DNA of 10,983 nucleotides from Isohypsibius dastychi (taxonomy: Eukaryota > Tardigrada > Eutardigrada > Parachela > Isohypsibiidae), in contig JAQIWT010001390.1 in assembly GCA_034696485.1 (NCBI GenBank), positions 1 through 10,983 of the forward strand, written 5' to 3'. The position numbers and the translations under genes are program-made. This document shows positions 1-7,689 of this stretch, in pieces. The stretch's first letter is position 1, and each line of letters opens with the position of its first letter. Under the pieces are notes generated by a model. It did not search any database and had not been told where the DNA came from. It saw nothing but the letters and a program-made list of their open reading frames with translations.

Positions 1-300
1 CTCAGCTGTTTCGAATATTCCATAGAGGCAATCACGATAAGTATCGCCTAGAAAGAACAATATCGTTATGGGCAAGTCTCGCTTTTAATAACTCGTCTTG
101 AAACCGTTCATCTCAGCAGGTGGTGAAAAACAAACGAGTTAATCATTAACTGCTCAGCTGACCCCATTTTACCCGTCTTACGGATTGTAACGAACAACCA
201 AAGAAAGTTCTCGCATTTAATTAATTTTGTGACATTTAAAATCTTTCTATTATTAAACAGAGATTTTTGTTTTTTCCCACCTGATGGGGTTGGGCTGTGC

Positions 301-320
301 GCTATACCTATACAGCTACC
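301..320 (+). repeat. Left arm of 20-bp perfect inverted repeat
   Basis: GCTATACCTATACAGCTACC here is the exact reverse complement of 1117-1136. Together with the outer GGGGTT termini it forms the terminal inverted repeat of the transposon. Confidence 0.9.
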
Positions 321-332
321 TATACAGCTACC
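309..332 (+). repeat. Tandem 12-mer in the transposon's left end
   Basis: TATACAGCTACC occurs twice head to tail (309-320, 321-332). A further CAGCTACC follows at 358-365. Reiterated short subterminal motifs of this kind are common transposase-binding sites in hAT-like elements; that role here is inference. Confidence 0.7.
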
Positions 333-1116
333 GCTACATATACCAGCCGGATTTTAACAGCTACCGATACTAGGACATTTCTTGATTGCTGATTGGCCAG
401 TTCTGTTTCTTTTTCACACTTTGCCTTGAACCTTCATTTACATGAAGATTACTTCACCTTTCACAAGTCTGCGTGGCCAATTCCGTATAACTTCAAAAAT
501 TTCAATTGTTTGAATTTCTCGTCGATTTCATCAACCTCCATTCACTTGAGAGAAAACCATGTATATGTTACTCTACACATGATCTGCATTTCCTACCGAA
601 TTCGACCGGGTTTAATGCAGGAAAAAATGTATGAAAAATTAAACCAAGTTACTGGGCGTTTTGGGAAACCGTTCCGAAAAATACTGCAGGAGAACCCGTT
701 CTGAATAGCAGACGCACACAGCGACAAAAATGCAACTAAGCTAAATTTTTCAAAAAATTGGGGAGCAAAAAAATAGTGGACTGGACTGGTTTGAGAAGAT
801 AAAGCCAGACTTTTTGATTGGAATGGCGAAAACATTTCACTATCTTTCAAAGCAAGTCCTGGAAACATTTTCGTATGCGTGATACTGAAACGATGTCACC
901 GATGAAATATGTATAACAACTGACAACCATTCCGTCAAAAAAATCTCGGCAGTTTGTTTTTATATTTTTACTCGTCTGCACCTATCATTCCTACTTATTA
1001 CTACTCGTTTTACACTACCAGGTAGTGTGTGTGACTCCGGCGTTCAGAAAAAGCGACATGAGATAAGCGCCACCTCCTGTTCTGCTGACTCCAGTATAAG
1101 TAGCTGTTTCAGTATC

Positions 1117-1136
1117 GGTAGCTGTATAGGTATAGC
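1117..1136 (-). repeat. Right arm of 20-bp perfect inverted repeat
   Basis: This is the exact reverse complement of 301-320. The match extends in a second block: the 14-mer at 358-371 (CAGCTACCGATACT) reappears inverted at 1111-1124, so the subterminal repeats are rearranged between the two ends. Confidence 0.9.
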
Positions 1137-1491
1137 AGAAAGCCTAACCCCACCTGATGATGTCACAACCTTGAGACATCCTCCGACGGATGACTGACAG
1201 GGTTTAACAAGTGTGTACCGCGTAGCGCTACGCTTCTACTGGTACGGCCTCGTTCACCGCGTTTAAGCTTCGCGAATCTAAGGCAAACGGTATATCCAAT
1301 GGTCATTGGGTTCGAAAAACACGTTTTCAGGTCGTCCTACAGTGATTTTGTTCCCTAACCTGTTACCGTAGGAACTGGAAGTCTCTTTATTTCCGGTCGC
1401 CGGAAGTAACATGGAGCAAGATTTTGGTTTTATGTCTCAGTCCATTTCCTATAGATAGGCTGGAAAACCAGTTACATCCGGTTGTTTTCTG

Positions 1492-1501
1492 GTCACGTGA
1501 C
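1492..1501. promoter_or_regulatory. Palindromic E-box (CACGTG core)
   Basis: GTCACGTGAC is a perfect 10-bp palindrome around a CACGTG core, the recognition sequence of bHLH and bHLH-Zip factors of the Myc/Max/USF/MITF type. No promoter can be assigned nearby; the closest gene points away and ends at 2165, so function is unproven. Confidence 0.2.
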
Positions 1502-1784
1502 TAGTGTTGTGGCTTCGTTGTGGTCCGAATCAAAAAAATTTCGATAACTACGATATTTTGTTGACTATTATCGACGATGTTTAAATAGATCGATGTTATC
1601 AATTGGACTTTTGGCGGATTATCTGCCGAATACTAACATTCTACTTCTACTTTGCAGTATCTCGTGGTGTTATGTGATTCTCAGCAGTGGAGATCAAGAA
1701 TAAGAGCGAATGTGACGATCCTTTTTTAGATCATTTCGTTCATTCAGTTCACTGTTGCAAGCTAGATCATTTTCCAACTTACCA

Positions 1785-1920
1785 AAAATGATTTCAACAT
1801 CGATAATGACATTTCGAAAAATATTATCAATATCATATTGTTATCATACTGAAACTTTCAACACGATATTGCCGAATTATTTTTATCATATCAGTATCAT
1901 ATCATATCCATCATACTGCG
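1785..1920. repeat. Low-complexity ATCAT/TATCA-rich stretch
   Basis: The segment is dominated by irregular repeats of ATCAT, TATCA and ATATC, most compact at about 1885-1915. It has no fixed period and no coding potential. It is probably degenerated simple sequence. Confidence 0.5.
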
Positions 1921-2164
1921 ACAACACTAGTAAGCGCTAGTTCATCAAACAAAACACATCAAAGATCTGCAAATAACGCGTACGATTATCCAACAGAGAG
2001 GTTATAATGGATGCTTAAACAAAATAAAATCACAATCCAACCACAAAAAAATACATAACCAGAAAACTTGACGAGCACGCCTTTTGTATGCTTCACCATG
2101 CAGGGTGTGGTCCGCAGAAGAGTGTGCATTCTGCTTGGGTTATTATCGTGAGCCGTCATTGAAG

Positions 2165-3171
2165 TTACATGTCCGGATATATCCCTGCGCCTCGGCTAAG
2201 TTTATATGGACCCTCCACAGCCAGTTCATAATGTCCATCAACACCAGATAGCCTGTGCATCCATTCAAGTGTAACTCTGTCCAGCTTTTCCAGATGAGCC
2301 AGGCCATCCGGGTACGAAAATCCCACTCTGACAAGGAAAAATACAAAACTGAAATGGTCTGCGAATGACTAAAAATACCGTGCTAATAGGCGAACAATGT
2401 ATATCTGAGCACATAACCGGCGCCAAGATTGGTATGGCCAGCTGCGGTGAGCACAAATGTCTTTTAACTGATCTTCCCCGAATGGTGGCAGGGATTCCGT
2501 TATCATTTCAAGAATATTTCCCATTTCAAAATATGATTCTACCCATGGCCTTTTCGAGCAGCTGATTTCGAATCCTGTAATTCGGTCATCTTTTGTTCTG
2601 GGTCCAAGAAGTAAAGGTCCATGAGGGTCATCATCGCTGATGACGTAGCTCCTGAACCAGCAATACATGTCTATCGAGCAATTCACCAGTTTCACGTCAA
2701 ATGGACCGTACTGAACTGTGAACAAGCAGCTTTTAGTAGCAAGATAAAGAAGCCCAAAGGCCCAGTCTACCAAGACCAGGTGCTTCAGCCTGTTCCAGTT
2801 TCGATGTTCTGTCATGTACTCATATCCGCCGGTCATGCCATATCTCGAGGAAATACAGATCACCTTCTGCACATCATCCGTAAGAAGGTTGTCGATGACG
2901 ATTGCTTCGATGCGCAAAAATGTGCTTATGTGCCTCCTGTTCAGCGCGCATTCCAACGTTAATGGGAAGTGAAGCACCAGTTCTCTGGTGAAAGTTCTCG
3001 ATTGCAATATGCTTCTCCATCTCGTACACACTCTGTAAGATGACACTGGTTCAAAATCATACATGTGGAAAACAGTAAATACCGTTGTATTCGACGCTGG
3101 TCGAGGGAACCGAGTTTCTGAAACAGAAATACCAGAATTTCATAAGGTATTTCATTGATGTGTGGTGGCAT
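2165..3171 (-). CDS. F-box domain protein, three exons
   Basis: Probable substrate-recognition subunit of an SCF (Skp1-Cullin-F-box) ubiquitin ligase. Exons are 3171-3083, 3032-2379 and 2327-2165 (TAA). Introns of 50 and 51 bp begin GTATTT and end TTACAG and TTGTCAG; both are phase 2, and the joined frame is open for about 301 residues. Residues about 4-45 form the F-box: INEIPYEIL at the start, LDQRRIQR before the first intron, and VCTRWRSIL after it, the classic R-V-C-x-R-W ending. The rest is Leu/Trp/Tyr-rich with degenerate leucine-rich-repeat-like pieces (NRLKHLVLVDW, AHLEKLDRVTLEW) and no clear WD40 or Kelch repeats; it would be the substrate-binding part. ATG at 3171 is the first ATG before the domain. 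A good acceptor (TTTTTACAG, ending at 3193) lies 21 bases upstream in frame, so a 5' exon, coding or untranslated, may exist. Fold and partner are family knowledge; the substrate is unknown. Confidence 0.8.
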
Positions 3172-3192
3172 ATTTAAAGGCAACCAACCGAG

Positions 3193-4345
3193 CTGTAAAA
3201 ACGGCAGGTGCAACAGTTTTGAGCACAAGTATCGATACGAATCGCACGCCGTTCCGTCCTCAAAGCGGCAACGACTATAAATAACATCGACGAGGTTTGA
3301 AGGCCCGCAGTCTGAACCCTAGATGTGGTACTGTCTGTATGTATAGATAAATCATAACCGTGCTGGCGGGGAGGGACTCCAGTCTAGCTGGACGATGCTG
3401 GACGAACGAAACGAGACTGAAATGTATAGCATTTCGCCAATTACTGGATGCTGCTGAAAATGCAGCCATTAAATCTGGTCTACTGTTCGCCTCAATGATA
3501 GAGAAGAAAATCTTTTTTCTGAAATCAGTTCTAAAGCTGGATAACACCCCAGTGATTTAAAAAAATTCGCGGCACGAACCACTTTCATACTTTGAAGCAA
3601 GGCGAGACTACCAGCATTCATTCCGTGACCTTTTGTATTCATATTACAGAACATGCGTAGTCGATACGTTCCAGCAGAAGCTACGCAGTTTGAATTGAAA
3701 CGAAGAAACTGGTGCCTTTGGAGGAAAACACTCAAAAATCACTTGCAGTTACAGGGCAAGTTACGCTGTTGCCAAAAACGACACACTTTGCCCAGATCAG
3801 ATGACTTACTCCACGATAGTATTTGGATGACGACGGAACGAAATATTCCAGATAATCCCGATTGGGCTAAAGAAAACTTGATATGAACGAGTCAAGGTAC
3901 GAACGCAAAACTCTTCAAGAAACATATTTGAACTGGAAATGGGGAAAAGCACGAGCACGAGGCAAATGGAGGTTTGCGTATTCTATAGCGATGCTACCGC
4001 AATACCGTGTACAATAACAATAACATAAAATTCATCACAAGGTGTGAGTTCTTGCTTAAATGAATGGTCAATATATGGCTCAAACTATACTCAGAATTTC
4101 ACACAGAAATTTCTTTGATTATCATTATTACACAGCGTAATTGTTTAACGTAAAACGAAGCGATAGGCTTTGGCCACATATTTTACTACACTATTAGACT
4201 CTTCCTAAATTTCTGAGCGTACGGGAACAGGAAGCTAAGAATGTGTTCTCCGCAAGTGTTTAATTTGTGCCCAGTAAAATATCAGATTCTCAAAACAAAG
4301 CCCTTCCTCAGATGCGAACACTAATCATAAATATTTAAACATCAC
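3193..4345. other. Intergenic stretch, no gene supported
   Basis: This lies between the 5' end of the F-box gene and the 3' end of the astacin gene, so it should hold the F-box promoter and the astacin 3' UTR. A plus-strand frame at 3653-3886 follows an acceptor-like tract ending at 3650 and contains a Trp-x-x-Trp patch (NWCLWRKTLKNHL), faintly like a retrotransposon gag, but nothing else supports it. From 3890 to 4345 the sequence is AT-rich and featureless. No canonical AATAAA for the astacin transcript was seen just past its stop. Confidence 0.4.
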
Positions 4346-5931
4346 CTATCCAAAAAGCCCGCTGAAAAAACTGATAACTGCTCCTTTTATTCCATTGCTA
4401 CTTTTGGCTGTGGTTGGGGGTGGTTGGGGTCTTAAGGTCACCGGCGCTGGAGCTGGAGCTGGTGCGGGGGCAGGCCCCTGACCGGAAGAACTTCCGCCTC
4501 GGCTTCCACTTCCGCCCAAGATTAAATCCCATATTGAACCAGAACCAGAAGTCGACCGAGTTGGTGAAGAGCCACCAGAACCGGATGAGGAGGGTGCCCG
4601 TGCTCCGCTGCATTGATATAAAATGTTTATTTTCTGCACGTCGGTTGGACTCAATACTTTGGGGATCCCAATTGATTGTTTGGTTTTCGGGACTGTGGTC
4701 GGACTTTGACGGTTGGTTGCGAAATAATTCCATCCATAGTGCATAATCGAATCGTAATCGTATGGCAATTTGAGAAGATTTGACTGAGATTTCTCGAACT
4801 GATCGTAATTGTCTACAAGGAAATATTTGATTAAAATAAGTAAATTGTGCCGCAAAGAAGGGCTGAATTACTCTAGTAAAACGATATTGCGTTCTAACTG
4901 CAGAGAGATCTTGAATGCAAGGTATTGCACCTAGGTATTTTTGATATTCTGAAATTACAGCTAAGCACATTGCTCTGAATTACATAAAAACTGAGTTCAT
5001 TTCTAAAACGAATTATTTTGTCAAATAGTAAGAGTAGTTTGACGAACAAGAAGATTTTTTTTAAGAACAAATGCAGAGGAAGTACAGCCATCTTCATTGT
5101 TTTTTGTATTTTCATTCTTAGTCGGTTTTTACTGCTGTCATACAAGTTACGGTATTTAATTAAATTTTGATGACAAATTTGATTATACCTCTTTGTATAT
5201 TGCTCCCTATAATTATGACAAACTCATCGCGATCTTTCCGGCTTAGCTCGTGGAAAAACCCAACGCATGCATCACTTCATGTTGAACCTCGCCAAATTGG
5301 TAAAGACATCCTTCTTGCAGCTCGATGGTCTGCTGCCCACCGGTTCGTGCCACATACAAACTACATCTGTGAAAATTAAAAAAATTAGGTGTACTAACGA
5401 TCAGCCAAAAAGCGCATCCATGAATCACGAATATAATCCCGGATTTATGTACAAAATATTTACCCTGCGTTTCGGTTCACAAATATTACATAATCACGTT
5501 CATTTGTCCTTTCGACAAATTTTAAACAAGTTTTGCTCATCATATCCCGAAGAGCTCCGGGTAATCACACCTTTTTGCTCAGAATCTGAAAGTGAACAAA
5601 AATAAAAATCACCTGAACAATGTTATTCATTTATTCTTATTAAATCTTACTGTAGCCGGATCCTATAGTATAGCGAACAATCCCATTAGGCCAGAGCTGG
5701 CTGCGATCGGTCACTGCGTTTTGTGCTAATACTTCCAAACCACTCTACGACAACAGCCATTGTTTATCAATCACCAGTTTGACGACGATTTCCTTATTCT
5801 AAATTTACCGTATATAGATCCTTTTATTTTATCCGCTCTCTTTATGTCACCCTCAAAAAGTTGGTCACCGCGATGTATATCTTCGCGGAGATAATACTGA
5901 GAAACGTCATCTCCTATCAGACTGCGCCAAT
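4346..5931 (-). CDS. Astacin (M12A) zinc metalloprotease zymogen, frame broken twice
   Basis: Secreted zinc endopeptidase of the astacin family. Visible exons are 5931-5809, 5725-5651, 5585-5464, 5366-5189 and 4812-4346 (TAG); introns are 83, 65, 97 and 376 bp. Exon 5931-5809 is propeptide, ending with the aspartate-switch motif FEGD that caps the zinc in astacin zymogens. The next exon has the mature N-terminus (LWPNGIVRYTI). Then come the TCLKFVERT segment with the first conserved Cys, the GCSLYVARTGGQQ segment, HEVMHALGF at about 5286-5254, and PYDYDSIMHYG with the Met-turn. The domain closes at INILYQC. A Gly/Ser-rich linker, a Pro-Ala repeat and a short hydrophobic tail follow. Two exons have lengths that do not fit their splice phases. 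Exon 5585-5464 has one base too many near 5556-5559. Exon 5366-5189 is one base short at the T-run 5258-5254, before the third His ligand. Signal-peptide exons are not resolved. This is either a pseudogene or a gene with assembly indels; family identity is secure. Confidence 0.85.
4364..4610 (-). other. Low-complexity C-terminal tail of the astacin
   Basis: After the last catalytic-domain Cys the frame encodes a Ser/Gly-rich run with Arg and Thr, a WDLILGG patch, a second Gly/Ser run, five Pro-Ala dipeptides (CCAGCT-type units at about 4441-4475), a Pro/Gln/Thr-rich piece, and a final hydrophobic stretch ending in FFSGLFG. Many astacins end in EGF, CUB or ShK domains; none is seen here. The tail may be a flexible linker with a membrane- or partner-binding end (inference). 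Confidence 0.6.
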
Positions 5932-6060
5932 CTACAGGGAAAAACAACGAAGTATTGATAAAATTCGCAGATGAATGGTTTATATCATCAAGAACGTTCG
6001 ATTTTCTAACTTACAGTACTTGCAGGGGCATCCTCACGCTTTTTTAATACGATTGAATGA

Positions 6061-6135
6061 CTATGTGACCAAACAATCAAATGACAAAACAAAATGCCAC
6101 GCAAACAAAAATAAATCCATCTCTACGAAAGCCAT
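6061..6135 (-). other. Possible signal-peptide exon for the astacin
   Basis: An ATG at 6135-6133 opens a short frame with a Phe/Leu/Trp-rich core (MDLFLFAWHFVL) and a stop near 6061. It would suit a signal peptide about 130 bases upstream of the propeptide exon. Joining it needs a phase-1 donor; the only candidate in the frame (GTTTGG) is poor. A separate donor GTAAGT at 6014 follows no clear coding exon. It is offered only as a candidate. Confidence 0.2.
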
Positions 6136-6818
6136 CCACTGGCCACGGACCCAGGCAAGTAATATAATAACCCTGAATCGGTGACAATGCCGAAAGACGT
6201 CTGGTCCAAAATATTCACGATTTATCGGTGTATCGAGGGAGCTCAAGAAAATTAGGCCTAGAGGTGTCGAAATTAAACCGGAACTCTCGTGAACATTCTG
6301 GCAAGAAATGCTGTCGTTTTGACGGACTGCAAAACGAGTAACACAGGAAAGGAGCAGCAACCAGGTGAATCAACCCAACGGCTTAACAATCAAACATCTT
6401 AGTCAACTGTTTCCGCTAGTCGCAATGTTTTTTCCTGGTACTACCTGTCATTTTTTCCGGCCTGAGTTGCTACTGTATTTCTCGACCAGTAGTTGGGCAG
6501 GCGCTCTGTTTCTGTTTTATTTCCTGCATAAAGGAACTTTGCTAATCGTTGACTTTGTATTTCAAACGTCATTTCCACAAGAATATCATGAATTTCCAGT
6601 AAAAAAAAATTAATATATTTGGCGAATCATTTTGCAGCTTGTACCAGTTAACCTTGTTTATGGAACGACTGAAAAACGAATATTACATCAACCATTTGAT
6701 CATCCCATGACAGAATTCTGATCTCCGTTTGAAGATGATCTTTCATATTCCATTCTTATCTCTTTTTTTAAAATCAGATGGCACCACTGGGGCAATCTGA
6801 TCTAAAGTGATTAGAATA
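6136..6818. other. Intergenic stretch, likely astacin promoter side
   Basis: This lies upstream of the astacin exons and before the plus-strand candidate at 6819. No gene could be supported. A Leu-rich minus-strand frame near 6356-6270 (WLLLLSC) could also be a signal-peptide remnant, but it has no ATG. The rest is AT-rich, with no repeat or RNA gene recognised. Confidence 0.3.
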
Positions 6819-7082
6819 ATGAGCGAGAAGATCATCTTTGGAATCTACCTAATATTTTTTCTTTTTATGAATACTCACGATTATATACGCTTAGACTTTA
6901 TTGGCAGATCCGGAAAGGTCAATTCCGTCAATTTTAAACACCTGTTGCGTGAAAGTGGTGGGTTTTTTCAGCTTAGTAAAAATCTTTCCGTCCCCACTGC
7001 TGATCGATATATAGAGCTGTCAATCAACTGGATCACCTTCCAAATATTTCATGTCAATCTAGTCGGCCAGAAAGGCTTTTGA
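6819..7082 (+). CDS. Possible small secreted protein, unrecognised
   Basis: The frame from ATG 6819 to TGA 7080-7082 gives 87 residues. The N-terminus is a Lys/Glu followed by a hydrophobic core (IIFGIYLIFFLF), which looks like a signal peptide or anchor. The body has a mixed, protein-like composition, with GFFQLSKNLSVP followed by YIELSINWITFQIFHV, a pattern suggestive of beta strands. I do not recognise the family. Moving one base forward at the AAA at 7071-7073, the frame stays open to TAG at 7207-7209 and still reads protein-like (AFEPVGSHGLGNDPQ), so the true product may be about 129 residues with a one-base break near 7071. It is the only plus-strand candidate here. A chance frame in AT-rich DNA is the main alternative. 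Confidence 0.3.
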   Translation: MSEKIIFGIYLIFFLFMNTHDYIRLDFIGRSGKVNSVNFKHLLRESGGFFQLSKNLSVPTADRYIELSINWITFQIFHVNLVGQKGF

Positions 7083-7204
7083 ACCTGTGGGAAGTCATGG
7101 TTTGGGTAATGATCCGCAAATTTTGGATTTCAATGAAATAATGGCGCCTATGTTACCGTCAGTTGACCGATCGCCGTGTTGGTTCCGGTTCCACATGGGA
7201 CATA

Positions 7205-7235
7205 TATAGCTATAGCTATAGCATGCTATAGCATG
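7205..7235. repeat. TATAGC repeat and 18-bp perfect palindrome
   Basis: Three tandem TATAGC units (7205-7222) are followed by ATGC and a fourth unit (7227-7232). The core GCTATAGCATGCTATAGC at 7215-7232 is a perfect 18-bp palindrome that could extrude as a hairpin or bind a dimeric factor. It may be simple-repeat slippage. Confidence 0.7.
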
Positions 7236-7689
7236 ATCGGCAAGAAAGAAACTCCAAAGCTGTGGACTGTTGCGATGAATGTCATTACAATAACAGGGTG
7301 AAAACTGCTCGTTTTTGAGGATGGAAGGAATCGCTTATAAAATTATGGAACACGTCAGATGTCAGCCAGTCAAAATCATTTAATACGAAGACATTTTATA
7401 CAAAAACTGGACTGTATACTACACATACACCTCCATATGTTGTTTAGCTGCATAATGCTTTTAAACATCCGAATGCAAATTAATTCTCCCTTTAGCGAAC
7501 AACAAACCATCGTTAGTTCCGTAAATCCTGCAGCATCTAATCATAATTCTTTTTTGCAAATACCAGCCTTATTATGAGATGTTACAGCTTTATAATGCGT
7601 GCCGAAATATGTTTCGGTGTAAGAAAAATATGGAAAGCATTCAAATACTGAACTGGACCGATAAGAAAACATCTGAGACAAATGGGGAG
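7236..7689. other. Intergenic stretch, no gene supported
   Basis: A 72-codon plus-strand frame (7359-7577) has an ATG but no recognisable domain, a His/Leu/Ile-rich composition typical of chance frames, and no splice context. The minus-strand frame entering from 7751 runs on to 7541 but loses its coiled-coil character after about 7690. Confidence 0.3.

Larger units (their letters stand above)
276..1159. mobile_element. MITE-like non-autonomous DNA transposon
   Basis: Both ends carry the same inverted terminus: GGGGTTGGGCT begins at 286, and its counterpart AGCCTAACCCC ends at 1151 (one mismatch). Just inside lies a perfect 20-bp inverted repeat (301-320 and 1117-1136). An identical 11-bp direct repeat, CCCACCTGATG, sits at 276-286 and 1149-1159. 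It partly overlaps the termini, so the true target-site duplication is about 7-9 bp and includes ACCTGAT. The element is about 866 bp and shows no convincing transposase coding. Termini of the GGGGTTGGGC kind with a roughly 8-bp duplication resemble hAT elements, but a Mutator-like origin with a 9-bp duplication is also possible. The superfamily is inference; the inverted and direct repeats are seen directly. Confidence 0.75.
1160..2164. other. Intergenic stretch, no gene recognised
   Basis: No coding signal is recognisable on either strand. It contains a 12-bp perfect palindrome CGTAGCGCTACG at 1221-1232, an inverted TTCCGG/CCGGAA pair near 1390-1404, a 10-bp palindrome GTCACGTGAC at 1492-1501, and an AT-rich stretch dense in ATCAT/TATCA units at about 1785-1920. 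The first 275 bases of the window, left of the transposon, likewise show nothing recognisable. Confidence 0.5.

Noticed and set aside
393-704. Plus-strand 103-codon frame inside the transposon
   Set aside because: No transposase catalytic residues or domain; the composition is that of chance AT-rich sequence.
2621-2962. Plus-strand open frame of 113 codons
   Set aside because: It lies antisense to the long second exon of the F-box gene and has no domain of its own; a shadow frame.
3653-3886. Plus-strand frame with a gag-like Trp patch
   Set aside because: One short motif is not enough. No zinc knuckle, protease, reverse transcriptase or long terminal repeat was seen nearby.
4414-4746. Plus-strand open frame of 110 codons
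   Set aside because: It is antisense to the last astacin exon, which carries the Met-turn and the final conserved Cys.
4398-4970. Minus-strand open frame of 190 codons overlapping the astacin
   Set aside because: It is out of frame with the catalytic-domain exon and crosses the acceptor at 4813; it has no astacin motifs.
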